This document shows, in pieces, positions 10,387 through 20,837 of a stretch of DNA of 50,713 nucleotides. The position numbers and the translations under genes are program-made. Every line of letters begins with the position of its first letter. Positions within the stretch are counted from its first letter, which is position 1. A model generated the notes under the pieces. It was not told the origin of the DNA and did no database searches. It saw only the letters and a program-made list of their open reading frames with translations. The stretch is from Salisapilia sapeloensis (Eukaryota; Oomycota; Peronosporomycetes; Peronosporales; Salisapiliaceae): the NCBI GenBank assembly GCA_023334545.1, contig JAADVB010000133.1, positions 1-50,713 of the forward strand, given 5' to 3'.

Positions 10387-11443
10387 TTAAGACGGCAGCT
10401 TATCCATGTGCCTCCCCATGATGGCAAAGTGAACATGAACAACCCCCGTCGCGACGGTGGCAAGACGACTCCTATCTTCCCATGCATTGGTGAAGAGCGT
10501 TGTGTCCGAGACGAGTTCGATCGTCTTGCCCATGAGCGTCGCTTGCATTTCTTCTTTGACGCTACCCATCGGTCGCCACAAATGAACCGTCTGGGCGTAT
10601 TCTCCACTAGTGAAAGGTAGAGGCAAAAAACCATAGCCGACGACATGCGTTGCCATGCTAGCGAGATCCACTTGCCATACTTGTAGGAAAAGTCTCGGCC
10701 AGCCATTAAAGCTTGTAGTTGCATAGTGCAAGTCGAATGGATGACTCCATAGGCTGTACGGTCCGTTCTTATCGGAAGTCGTGAGTGCGACTTGAGTCTC
10801 TCCACTCGTGTCACCAGCAATGCGCTCCCATGCAGATCCATTGTCGAGCCTCCACTTGCAGGTAAAGGCTCCTCGTCCAAATTGTTGACCACTTCGAATC
10901 TCTCCCATGACATGAAGCTCCGGTTGATGCGTTGGACGTGTGCACTCAGGAGGGTTTTTTAGACTAGGCTCTTGGACCTTTTGGGATTGAGAAGGCTCAG
11001 TCGTTTTGGAGATGGATTCCTCAGAGCTAGACGAGGAAGAGGAGTCGTCATCATTGGACTGGGAAGGGGAGACACTTTTTTCCTGCTTCACCTCTGGACT
11101 CTGGTCTATAGGTGGAGAGGCACTTGCTGACTCTTGAGACGCCTTGGGAGTAGATGGAAGTTTCTCTTCTTTCGTGTTATTACCATCTTTCTCCTGACGA
11201 AAACCCTTGAGAGACTTGAGCAAGTGCGGACGTTTGATTGGACTTCTCTTCTTATTTGGACTGGATGCCTCTGATGGCTTGGGTCGAAGTGAACTACGCC
11301 TTGAAAGCATGCTTTTTGCTCGATCAGCGAGTTGCTTACGCGGAGATCTGCTTGTGATAGCTTTTGAATACAATAACAAGACAAAATGACGAAATTGCTT
11401 ACCTCTTGCCTCGTGGAAGCTGCCTTTTATCTTTGTTGATCAT
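10387..11443 (-). CDS. B9D2: B9 domain-containing protein 2 (transition zone, MKS module)
   Basis: The last 176 residues match B9D2 throughout: ELHVMGEIRSGQ, CKWRLDNGSAWE, GETQVA, LWSHPFDLHYAT, GWPRLFLQVWQ, GYGFLPLPF and HLWRPMGS. B9D2 works with B9D1 and MKS1 at the ciliary or flagellar transition zone. Exon 2 is 11347-10387; a short exon 1 (11443-11403) is inferred from a GTAAGC donor and CAAGCAG acceptor 55 bases apart, with phase preserved. Ahead of the B9 domain is an extension of about 155 residues rich in Ser, Pro and Lys (SPNKKRSPIKRP; an acidic Ser run), which ordinary B9D2 (about 175 residues) lacks. Acidic codons continue upstream of the chosen ATG (DCSSDSDDADDEDN), so the true N-terminus may lie further out in 11444-11908. 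The B9D2 identity is secure; the 5' end is not. Confidence 0.9.
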
Positions 11444-11908
11444 ATTGTCCTCATCATCGGCATCGTCACTATCCGAGCTACAGTCTGATCTTTAGTGTTT
11501 CGTACGACGACATTCGGTGCTAATGGAAACCTAGACTGACGCCCGCTTGTCCCTGTATGTCGTCCAGACCTGTTCGACGGAGGTGACCGAAGACGTCGTA
11601 GCATAGTCGTTTGGAATGAAAAGTCACGCGAGGAGACTGCCGAGATCTTGAAGTCGGTTGTGAATATTCGCACGTGGCGAAACCACTTTTGCATGGGCAG
11701 GAAGAGTTCAGTAAAGCGGCGTTTCGACGTGTCCAGGATACAACGAGCGTATGAGCATCAGAAATAGGAATAAGAGTCGCCCCAAAGTCTTTTATTGCGT
11801 TTATGATCTTCCGCATCGATAGGTTTTCTAGTGTTTCTAGTCCATCTTTTGATTGATGCCAAAGTACAGTTGGAGAAAACAAGCCTGTACGAGTACTTGA
11901 GCGTACAC
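11444..11908 (-). other. Unresolved stretch, possible upstream exons of the B9D2 gene or a small separate gene
   Basis: Minus-strand frames here are unusually open. One runs for about 120 codons (11882-11520) and includes MRKIINAIKDFGATLIPISD, vaguely BRCT-like in rhythm. Another (11694-11440) includes KWFRHVRIFTTDFKIS. A GTCAGT donor at 11540 and a CACTAAAG acceptor ending at 11490 would form a 51-base intron. That would join a third frame (VTSVEQVWTTYRDKRA) to the acidic codons preceding B9D2 exon 1, in phase. No complete model with an ATG could be built and no family was recognised. It could be extra B9D2 exons, a short gene, or chance. Confidence 0.25.
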
Positions 11909-12424
11909 TTAGTTCTTCTTCGTACGATAACGCACGGCCTTCCTACGCTTCCGGTGCTTGTGCTTGTTCATCTTCTTCCGTCGCTTCTTTACCACACTGT
12001 CCGCCTGGTACGTGAACGTGCGTTCCATGTCGTCGAGCAGCTCGTCCACACTACGGTCGCCAGAGTCACGCAGCGGCATGTCGTCGTTCAGACCGGTCAA
12101 CATGCCCGCCATGTCCCATATTTCCTCCGACGAGGAGAGACCTAGCGCTTCGTCCGTCTCCTCTTCTTCCGGAAGAGGGAAGTTACCCACACGCCACAAG
12201 TCCATGGGAGCTGCTTGGGAGTACTTTTCCAACAGCTCCGTCGGGTCCTGCGGTCCCGTTCGTGCACCAGCAGCAGGCTGCACGGGGAAAGAGGGTGCCG
12301 AGAACAAGTTGGACGCACCAGAGGACATGAGTGCACGTCGCTGCTGTTGACGCAGGAAGGCAGAGGTCGTGCATGGGACCTTGTTCGCCTGAGCGAGCAC
12401 GCGTTTCGCGACTCGCATCGCCAT
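11909..12424 (-). CDS. Mitochondrial small ribosomal subunit protein mS38 (AURKAIP1/COX24 domain)
   Basis: A single exon of 171 residues from the ATG at 12424. The C-terminus VVKKRRKKMNKHKHRKRRK is the hallmark of the AURKAIP1/Cox24 domain, in which a highly basic helix ends the protein and threads into the mitoribosomal small subunit near the decoding centre. The first 30 residues are rich in Arg, Lys and Ala with no acidic residue (MAMRVAKRVLAQANK), which suits a mitochondrial presequence. The middle is acidic and low in complexity. It is divergent from CPSF73, with only 141 bases between the two ATGs, so the promoter is shared or overlapping. The family call rests on the C-terminal motif, which is short but very characteristic. 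Confidence 0.85.
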   Translation of the reverse strand: MAMRVAKRVLAQANKVPCTTSAFLRQQQRRALMSSGASNLFSAPSFPVQPAAGARTGPQDPTELLEKYSQAAPMDLWRVGNFPLPEEEETDEALGLSSSEEIWDMAGMLTGLNDDMPLRDSGDRSVDELLDDMERTFTYQADSVVKKRRKKMNKHKHRKRRKAVRYRTKKN

Positions 12425-12565
12425 ATCGATAATCTACCTCGAGTAAGTTCAGGAAGCGCTTCCGCCACTCACACTTTCTCTTTGTTTGTGCCCGTTTCTC
12501 TTTTTCTTACTGGTACTGTACCATATCTGTACCTCGCATAGGGATGCCAACCAGTCGGGAGAAAG

Positions 12566-14764
12566 ATGGCGAAGCGAGCATTGGAAGTGAGCGCTGAGGA
12601 CAGTGCGGATGAACGCCATGTCATGCGGATCATGCCGCTTGGTGCAGGCAATGAGGTCGGTCGATCTTGTATTATCCTAAAGTTCCAAGGACGCACGATC
12701 ATGCTGGACTGCGGCGTCCATCCAGGATACTCGGGTCACGGCAGCCTACCATTCTTTGATGGCGTGGAAGCCGAAGAGATCGATTTGCTCCTTATCACGC
12801 ACTTCCATATTGACCATGTTGCTGCTTTACCTCATTTCACCGAGAAGACGAATTTCAAAGGTCGTGTGTTCATGACGCACCCGACGAAAGCTGTTATGCA
12901 GATGATGCTACGAGACTTTCTACGTGTCTCGAACATCTCGGTCGATGATCAGATCTACGATGATCAAGATCTGAATAACTGCGTCTCGAAAGTCGAGATC
13001 ATTGACTTTCATCAGGAGAAGACGCATAATGGAATTAAATTCACGCCGTACAATGCTGGTCACGTCCTCGGTGCATGCATGTACTTAATTGAAATCGGTG
13101 GCGTCAAGGTGCTCTACACAGGAGACTACTCGCTCGAGAACGACAGACACTTGATGGCAGCAGAGATGCCTGCCTGCTCTCCTGACGTGCTTATCGTCGA
13201 ATCCACGTACGGCGTCCAAGTCCACCAGTCCGTCGTGGAGCGTGAAGGTCGATTCACAGGTCAAGTGGAGGCGGTCGTGAGACGTGGAGGTCGCTGTCTC
13301 ATCCCTGTCTTTGCTTTGGGACGTACACAAGAGCTGCTGCTGATTCTGGACGAGCACTGGCAGAAGCATCCGGATCTCCAGGACATTCCCATCTACTTTG
13401 CATCGAAGCTAGCGGCCAAAGCCTTGCGTGTGTATCAGACGTACATTAACATGATGAACGAACGCATTCGTAAGCAGATCGCGATTGCAAATCCCTTCCA
13501 ATTCGAACACATTTCGAATCTGAAGAGTCTGGATGACTTTGATGACGCTGGACCGGCAGTCGTGATGGCGAGTCCAGGTATGCTCCAGAGCGGAGTGTCA
13601 CGACAACTCTTTGAGCGCTGGTGTGTCGACAAACGGAACGCTTGTTTGATCCCAGGGTACGTCGTGGAAGGCACATTAGCTAAAAAGATCTTGAGCGAAC
13701 CATCAGAGATCGTCGCATTGGACGGACGTGTCTTACCCATGAACTGCACGGTCGAATACATATCTTTTTCAGCTCACGCCGACTTTGTCGGGACGAGTGG
13801 CTTCGTCGAAACCCTTGCACCTCCGAACATTGTCCTTGTGCATGGCGAAAAGAATGAGATGATGCGTCTCAAGGGTGCGTTGAATAAGAAGTTCAATAAC
13901 GCGAAGGGATATGATCCGAGTATCTTTACGCCAGCGAATATGAATGAGATCGTACTTGAATTCAAGGGTGAGAAGATCGCGAAAGCTATTGGAGGATTAG
14001 CTAAAGATCAGCCGAAGCAAGGAAAAGTCGTGTCGGGACTTTTAGTGGAAGTTGATTCACAGACGCATTTGCTGGAAAAAGAAGACTTGAGTACGTACAC
14101 GACGCTCGTGGCAGGTACCATCTCCCAACGTCAGCATGTGCCGTTTGAAAGTGCTTCGATGGACGTACTCGTCGCCTTCTTGCGTCAAATGTTCGACAAG
14201 ATTGTCGAGAATAAGAACCAGGTCGTCGTTTGTGAGCAGGTAGTCATCACGCCCATGCAAGGAAAGCTGCTTGTAGAGTGGACGACGTCTCCTATGGCAG
14301 ACATGATCGCTGACTCAGTCATCGCTCTAACGATGCATGCACAGGCAAGTCCGGCAGGATTCAAGCTCAGTGGCCACCCCACCGCTGCTTGTCCGCATGA
14401 CCACTCGACAAAGAAGGAAGAAGAGCCTGCTGAGAAGCCTTCAGAGACTTCGGATAAGCCTTCGGACAAGACGTCAGAGCTCCCTGAGAATGCTTCGGAG
14501 CTGGAGAAAGCAGCACATGAGCTTGGACAGACGGATCAGGATGCTCTAAATCTCGTGATTGTCTATCGTACGCTGAAAGATCAGTTTGGAGACGTGGAAC
14601 TCGAGCTCGAGACGAATATGATCCACGTGCGAACGCCAAGTGGTGTGTCCGCGACAGTGGACTATGCGAATGCCTCGATCGAATGCAAAGACGAAGCGTT
14701 TAAGAACAAACTACAAGACACGGTGCAACGCGTAGAAACTGCGCTCCAGCCTTTGCATACATAA
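12566..14764 (+). CDS. CPSF3: CPSF73 / Ysh1 pre-mRNA 3' end endonuclease
   Basis: A single exon of 732 residues. This is the metallo-beta-lactamase/beta-CASP nuclease that cuts pre-mRNA at the poly(A) site and histone 3' ends. Near the N-terminus are MPLGAGNEVGRSCIILKF and LDCGVHPGYSG; the zinc-binding HxHxDH motif (THFHIDH) is at about residue 75. Further zinc and beta-CASP landmarks follow: AGHVLGACMY, YTGDYS, VESTYGV, PVFALGRTQE, VVMASPGMLQSG and SAHADF. The C-terminal domain has a Glu/Lys/Pro-rich linker (about 610-655) before a final conserved fold. All catalytic positions that can be read appear intact. It starts 141 bases from mS38 and its stop is 37 bases from that of the converging sulfotransferase. 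Confidence 0.96.
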   Translation: MAKRALEVSAEDSADERHVMRIMPLGAGNEVGRSCIILKFQGRTIMLDCGVHPGYSGHGSLPFFDGVEAEEIDLLLITHFHIDHVAALPHFTEKTNFKGRVFMTHPTKAVMQMMLRDFLRVSNISVDDQIYDDQDLNNCVSKVEIIDFHQEKTHNGIKFTPYNAGHVLGACMYLIEIGGVKVLYTGDYSLENDRHLMAAEMPACSPDVLIVESTYGVQVHQSVVEREGRFTGQVEAVVRRGGRCLIPVFALGRTQELLLILDEHWQKHPDLQDIPIYFASKLAAKALRVYQTYINMMNERIRKQIAIANPFQFEHISNLKSLDDFDDAGPAVVMASPGMLQSGVSRQLFERWCVDKRNACLIPGYVVEGTLAKKILSEPSEIVALDGRVLPMNCTVEYISFSAHADFVGTSGFVETLAPPNIVLVHGEKNEMMRLKGALNKKFNNAKGYDPSIFTPANMNEIVLEFKGEKIAKAIGGLAKDQPKQGKVVSGLLVEVDSQTHLLEKEDLSTYTTLVAGTISQRQHVPFESASMDVLVAFLRQMFDKIVENKNQVVVCEQVVITPMQGKLLVEWTTSPMADMIADSVIALTMHAQASPAGFKLSGHPTAACPHDHSTKKEEEPAEKPSETSDKPSDKTSELPENASELEKAAHELGQTDQDALNLVIVYRTLKDQFGDVELELETNMIHVRTPSGVSATVDYANASIECKDEAFKNKLQDTVQRVETALQPLHT

Positions 14765-14801
14765 TACCTAGTGGTCTTTGCAATGCAAAGCGTTTTCTTT
14801 A

Positions 14802-16115
14802 TTATAAGTTTGCTCCTTCTTTCTCTTTCTCTCGCAAGCGTTCACGAGCTGCCTCGACTTCCTCCATATTCAATTCCGACCCATCTGATGCGATCACAGG
14901 CTCCGTCAGAGCTTTACGATACCATGTCGATAGTCGACCACAGGAATCGTCTTTGCTCCGGATCTCCAAGGACGCGTCTGCTGCAACCTCGAGCTCAGCA
15001 TCGGACGATACGCCTGGTTTGACCTGACGTCGTGGCATGGGCAGGCTGTTGGGAAAATCTTGTGAGACAGGGTCGTAGCCAAAGCCTTTCAACGGGAGCT
15101 CGGCGGTCTTCCGAATGTACTCGAACTGTTCGGGCGAGTAGTGTCGGAAGGACGCGCCGATCTTGCCACTACGAGGCTTATACGGCCCACAGTTGTCACT
15201 TCCTTTCGTGATGAGCTCATCGATCTTTTCTTCCCATTGTGTGCCTTCTAAAGAGGATTTGTGGGTGAGGAAGAGGAAGACACGACGAAGTGTTTCTCGT
15301 CGGTGCATAAGTAGATCTTCATATCGGACGATCATGATCGGGATGTCGACTTTGGAGGTCCAGAACCGATGGAATCGCATCCATACGTCGATCTCGTTCT
15401 TCAACAGACGATCCCAACGCTTGGCAAAGCGTGTGTACTGGTCTTCACGCAGACTCTTGTTGTGCGTGTTCGTTAAGGTCATGTTAAAGTACGAATCGAT
15501 GGCATCCCATGGATTGCGGACGACAACGATCGCTCGCTTGGCTGAGAATGGTTTGTACCCGACGCGTTCCGGAAAGTGGGTCTTGACGAACCAGACTGAG
15601 TCGTCCACAACGCCTTCGCCTTTCATACCGTACTGCTGCAGCTCACGACTGAGCGATCGGTCGGGTCGAGTGTCGCAACCAGTGTAGACACCAGTGATAG
15701 ATTCCAAGAGACCACGCATGAGCGAATTACCTGAACGAGGGTAGCTTACGATGGCAATGCGCTCGCCATCATGTTCGCCTGGAGCCAGCCATCGGAGACC
15801 AGTTCCTGGATCTGGGATAGAAGACCGGCGAGCAGCTTCTTGCTGTATGTTTGAGTTTTCTTGTTCAGATTTTTCGGCCATATCTGGTGCGAGGAGCAGT
15901 CGATGGACAAGCTTGCGGGCGACGATAAAGAACGGATTATAGTACCAATTGAATTCGACGCTATTTGTTCATTTAGAGGTGATTTAAGTTGAACCGAGAA
16001 GCAAATGAGCTAGGATGCATATGTGAGAGTCTTACATGACGCGAGGTACGTATAGCACGACACGCACGTACAAGCGCAGGAGATATAAAGTGGTCTCCGC
16101 CAAACGATTCTCCAT
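14802..16115 (-). CDS. Type II membrane sulfotransferase
   Basis: Two exons give 412 residues: 16115-16036 and 15960-14802, with a 75-base intron (GTAAGA...AAATAG) splitting an Ile codon. The N-terminus MENRLAETTLYLLRLYVRVVL continues into a second hydrophobic stretch (FNWYYNPFFIVARKLVHRLL), so the protein is probably Golgi membrane anchored. The catalytic domain shows the PAPS-binding 5' loop IVSYPRSGNSLMRGLL, the conserved KTHFPE with the likely catalytic histidine, and the 3'-phosphate site VVRNPWDAIDSYFNM. It should transfer sulfate from PAPS to a glycan or protein; the acceptor is unknown. The downstream in-frame ATG at 15881 was not chosen because the spliced upstream sequence is clearly coding. 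Its stop is 37 bases from that of CPSF73. Confidence 0.87.
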
Positions 16116-16423
16116 CGATGTTGATTTTGTGTGAAATCTGTTATTAGAACGACCTTCGAACGACCGGAAAGCAGATAGCTACAAGACAAATAACGCTCTG
16201 AAACTACTTGGGCATGCTTCATGCTCACAAAATATAGAGTTCCAACTTCCTACTGCATGTGCATGAATATTGAATATGCACAAGTTTGTAGTTTGAGGAA
16301 GAATACAACTTGACTGCATTGGGAGATTGTAGCAACTCTGTATGATCTGTGACTGTATCAAATGCATTCGGATGAACAGATGTTGCATACTGCTACAACG
16401 TATCCAGGTCATTTTCACGTATC
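16116..16423. promoter_or_regulatory. Divergent promoter region, sulfotransferase / MICU
   Basis: About 300 bases separate two ATGs pointing outward. No coding signal was recognised. TCATTTTC at 16409-16416, eight bases before the MICU ATG, fits the oomycete initiator consensus YCAYTYY. Such initiators normally sit close to the start codon. Confidence 0.35.
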
Positions 16424-18335
16424 ATGCGATCGTCACGAGCACTCCTCCGCCTAGCTCTACCAGCAGCTTCTTCACTCCTGGCATTCCATTCCCCAGCCCG
16501 GTGCGAAGGAAAGGGACCTACACATGAAATGCCATCCTTTGAGGAGCGTGTCGTGGGCAACTATGAGAATCGCATTCGTCGATTTTCAGCTCCAGAGCGC
16601 GTGTTTGAATACTTTTCGTCCATTGAGCTCGATGGAGAGTTTTACATGACTCGGGAGGACCTCGCAAGAGCCCTCACACCTTATACGTATCGTCGTGGTG
16701 CACCGTTGTCTTCGAAAAATGCCAAATACAATTTCCAGGCATTGAAAGACAAACCTTCCAAGGTATGATCATGATCACGTCGTACCAGAATAGATGATTT
16801 ATTTATTCAAACGCTGCTAGGACACGGTACAAGAGTACAAGAATAAGATCCAGACAGTCTTTTACTCTGAGCAAGCGAGCTCAAGTGATATGCAAGACCT
16901 ACTGGCTTTCCGAGAAGCCAAATTCATCGATGATAATGTACTTGAGCTGCCATAATCAATGAGCTTTATATGTGCTCATTATATATATATATATAGACTC
17001 ATCTCAATGCGCTTCGCGAGCTTGAACTTACCCATGCAGACTATGAAAAGTGTCTTGAGGTACATCGCTATTATTTTCTTTTGATACATGTTACTAAAGC
17101 TTTGCTTACAGTACTACAATCTTCCCCTCCCTCGCAAGACATTCTTTGAGCTAGTGGATGCGGATGGAGATGGCCTCATTTCGTACCCCGAGTATCTCTT
17201 CTTCAACACCATTCTCGCCAGTATGGTTTCTATCTTTCAAGGTACCCTTTATCTTCTAATCGACGGATAGTTCCGGAGCGTCAATTCGAACTAGCCTTCA
17301 AGATGCTTGATTCCGACGGAAATGGAAAGTTAGACCGTCGAGAGTTTAAACAGATTCTACACCTCCTTCGTCAGCAAACGCCTGCAGGAAAGCAAAACCG
17401 CGCACTTACGGACGGAGATTCGATTCCAATTTTCAAACATCTTTTCGGGAAACTCGGCACGTAGGTATACCTTTGTCCAAGCTTTGGATCAGATACACTA
17501 AAGATGTGCAACGTAGGGAGAATTTGACGTTTTCCGAGTTCCAGGCATTCCGTCGGGAACTTCGGGAAGAGATCATGTTGCTCCAGTTTGAACAGTTTGA
17601 TGCAGATGCAAGTAAGGAGCTGTCTCCACGAGAGTTTGGCATGTACCTCATCTCTTACGTCGATCCAGTACGTTTCCAATATCTAGTATCTGTATAACAT
17701 TTACTAATGCATGATTGTAGTCTGAAATGACAAGCTGGGTCCAGCGTCTAGACATCTTGGATGACATGGAGGTACTGTAATTATCAACTTGTTCCTACAT
17801 CTATGTACTCATCCCGCATAGGGAAGCATCTCTTTGAAAGAGTTTATGCACTTTAGTTACTTTTTGGATTGCTTGGACGAGATTAAAGTGGCCATGGATC
17901 TCGTCGTACAGGGAAAAGGCTTGAACAAAGGTTTGGACTCTTGGACGTTACTTTTGGAACATGGACTTACATGTTGGAGTAGAGCAATTCCAACGAGCAG
18001 TGAAAGCAGCGCTACGTGGCGGAGAGGCCGCGAACTCCGTTACGCCAATCCAGATCGACATTCTTTTCCGACTCTTTGATACCGATGGTACGTCTATTTT
18101 TCGTTCGTATTGAAGTATCCAGTGGCTGATCTTTGGTAGGTGATGGACATCTATCTGCGGAGGAGTTCTTGCATGTGATGAAAAAGCGTCAGGACAATGG
18201 ATTTAACGAGGTGTGTAGATCAATCAGCTATTGTCTAGTCTAGATACGACTAACATGTATAAATCATAGCGACGTGACATGGGCATACTGGACTTTATGA
18301 CGAAAATTTACAATTGTGGCAAAGACTGCATCTAA
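16424..18335 (+). CDS. MICU1: Mitochondrial calcium uptake protein, MICU1 family (EF-hand gatekeeper of MCU)
   Basis: Eleven exons give 456 residues: 16424-16762, 16821-16937, 16997-17059, 17112-17220, 17271-17460, 17517-17667, 17721-17771, 17822-17930, 17983-18087, 18140-18210 and 18270-18335. Every phase agrees. The N-terminus (MRSSRALLRLALPAASSLL) looks like a mitochondrial presequence. The MICU signature VVGNYENRIRRFSAPERVFEYF is followed by FYMTREDLARALTP. Canonical EF-hand loops are DADGDGLISYPE, DSDGNGKLDRRE and DTDGDGHLSAEE, separated by the family's middle segment (LTFSEFQAFRREL, LLQFEQFDAD). The protein senses calcium in the intermembrane space and gates the uniporter. The exon 4/5 join (ILA|IPERQFELAF) was chosen over a later donor because it restores the family sequence. 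AATAAA at 18352 follows the stop. Confidence 0.93.
16978..16995. repeat. (AT)n microsatellite at a 3' splice site
   Basis: A run of about eight AT dinucleotides fills the end of the second MICU intron and runs directly into its AG acceptor. It therefore stands where a pyrimidine tract would normally be. Confidence 0.7.
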
Positions 18336-18486
18336 CTTTCTTTTTTACAAGAATAAACCCATGATGATCCCATTTCCCACTCTACCTTGCGTTTCGTCCA
18401 TTCCGTCACACTTTCACTCTATCTATTGCATCCATTCCATTCACATCAAAACACATTGAATCACATCGTATTGGCACAAAGAACTA

Positions 18487-20724
18487 ATGATCGTCCGGTG
18501 GGAGCACTTGGGGGATGCTGCCTTGGGTACAGGCCCTCCGGCCATCAAGAACCACACTGCCACGGCCATATCATCGCATGAAATGCTCGTCTTTGGTGGT
18601 TATGACGGAAGAAGGAACCATAACTCGCTGTACATGTACGATTGTCGATCGAATGCATGGCACGACTGCTCCAATAAGACACATGGAGAGACTCCAGCAG
18701 GGCGCAACGGACACACTGCGACGCTGGCAGAAGGACGTATCTATGTGATCGGTGGATGGCTTGGCAGCGGCCCCTTTGCCGCCGCCGACCTCCACGTGCT
18801 CGATCTGAGCACAATGACGTGGTCCCAGCCGCCCGTCCAAGGAGCTCCACCAGGTCTAGAACTACTATCTTCCAACGTACTATAGATTGATAATGCTGAC
18901 TAAGGATCTGTTTGCTTATAGGTCCTTGCAACATGCATACAGCAGAGTATGTTCCTCATTTACGAAGCATTCTACTATTTCGAGGTGGAGACGGACGAGA
19001 GTATCTGAACGATTTGTACGCACTAGCTATTGATACGCTCGAGTGGAGTCCAGTGGCTGCAGAAGGCCCTTGTCCATCGCCGCGAGCAAACCACAGTGCT
19101 GCCATCGTACCACATGACCAGTCTCTATTGATCTTTGGCGGATGGGACGGTCATCATCGACTCAACGACATCTATGCTCTCGATACGCACCAGCTCGTCT
19201 GGTCTCGAATCGACCCACCTTCTCCATCTCCATACCCAATGCACGGCATGTCGTTGGCAGCCTATGGGGACAATCTATTCGTATTCGGAGGATCTGGACC
19301 TGCAGGCAAGTACTACAACGATCTTCATGTATTCGATCCAGTAGACAACGTATGGGTGCAAAAGCTAGCGATTGATGAAGAGGAAGAACGGAAGTGTGTG
19401 ACGGCGGAAGATGAGTCCGATCCGTTCCGAACATCTGATCAATTCGGAAATCATCGAGTCTCTATCATGGAACAACAGCTACTAGACTATGGCTTTTACG
19501 ATGGAGACGGTGATGCCAATCCGAATGAAACGCCACGACAGAACCACATTGTGGTGCTTGGTGATAAACCCAGTCGTCGAGCAGGACACACATGCACTAT
19601 GCTAGATAGAAAGTTGTTTATCTTTGGTGGATCCCATAGCAACGAGTACTTGCACGATTTAATTGCACTGGACATGGACCCAGCACCACGAGCCTGTATC
19701 TCATACGCGTCATCCACGCAGACACTACAAAGGTCTTTACGACGGTTTCTAGACTCGGATGAGTTCTCCGACATTTCTTTCGTACGTTCCTTTCATGCTT
19801 TGTACAGTCTATTGTACTCATGTGGATCTCTAGTTGGTCGATGGGCACGTCGTGTATGCGCACAAAATCATCTTGTCATTACTAAGCGAACGCTTTCGTG
19901 TGATGTTCACCTCTGGATTCCGAGAAGCAGAAGAGAAGATGATTCCTATTCCTGATATCAGTCATCGAGCGTTTGTTAAGATGCTAGAATACTTGTACAC
20001 AGGTCAAGTCGTGGACTGTATTGGTGGTAGTAGTCGTGGCAGTTCTCTCCTGAGAACGTCTGGTCGAAAGCAAGTCCACTCGCAAGCACCGACGTTCGAA
20101 TGGTGTGAAGAGCAGAGCTCTTTATCAGCAGATGACGATGGTGACTCTCATAGCTTTACATTTGATGGTGAGGAAGACAACACAAGCGGTGCTGGTGGTG
20201 CATCGGATGACGGATTGGAATTAATGTTGGAACTACTTGTGGCTGCTGATCAGTTTATGCTGGACCATCTAAAGCAGGTGTGTGAACAGGCTCTGCAGTA
20301 TGCCGTCTCTGAGGAGACTGTCGGAGACATTTTGTACGCTGCTGATCGGAGCAATGCTCTACAGCTCAAGGCTGTATGCATCCACTACTTGCGCAACCAT
20401 GACAGTGTTAGAGCGCGACTATCGTGGCTGGAGACGATTCTTGACGTAGAGGAGCATGACAAGAGTGATGGTGGGACAGAGAGGGCAGGAGAGAACGAAG
20501 GGGTGGATGGTGAAGGTGAGGATTCGGATGACGACGACGAGATTGATGGACGCGAGGAAGGAGAATTAAAGGACTTCACTGATGTTGGCGTGAACGTGGA
20601 TGACTGCGTGATGGAGCACAAGGTGGACTGTGATGTGGATGATGAGATTGACGGACGAGAGAGTGAAGACATCTACTTTGATGCTTTCGACAGTTCCAGT
20701 GAAAGCACAGGTACTGATCTGTAG
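18487..20724 (+). CDS. Kelch-repeat and BTB protein (LZTR1-like architecture)
   Basis: Three exons give 705 residues: 18487-18853, 18922-19781 and 19834-20724. About six Kelch blades span residues 1-400, each with the GG...N..Y..D...W rhythm (VFGGYDGRRNHNSLYMYD, YVIGGWLG, IFGGWDGHHRLNDIYALD, VFGGSGPAGKYYNDLHVFD, IFGGSHSNEYLHDL). A BTB domain follows (SDISFLVDGHVVYAHKIIL, FREAEEKMIPIPDI, LEYLYTG), split by an inserted acidic/Ser loop before LLVAADQFMLDHLKQVCE. A BACK-like helical region and a very acidic tail (EDSDDDDEIDGREEGE) end the protein. Kelch-BTB proteins usually serve as Cullin-3 adaptors that choose substrates. LZTR1 has two BTBs while only one is seen here, so orthology is not claimed. 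Confidence 0.85.
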
Positions 20725-20837
20725 GCATGTACTAGTTGATGTGCTATCGTCAAGTCTAATTGACCAGACGCCTCAACAATTTGCGTTGAAAGTGAATATA
20801 AAAGTAGTCGAGAGTGTTGCAGAATTAAAAGTAAACT

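Noticed and set aside
17242-17270. A 29-base intron in MICU (GTACCC...GATAG)
   Set aside because: An upstream donor at 17221 gives a 50-base intron and restores the expected ILAIPERQFELAF join.
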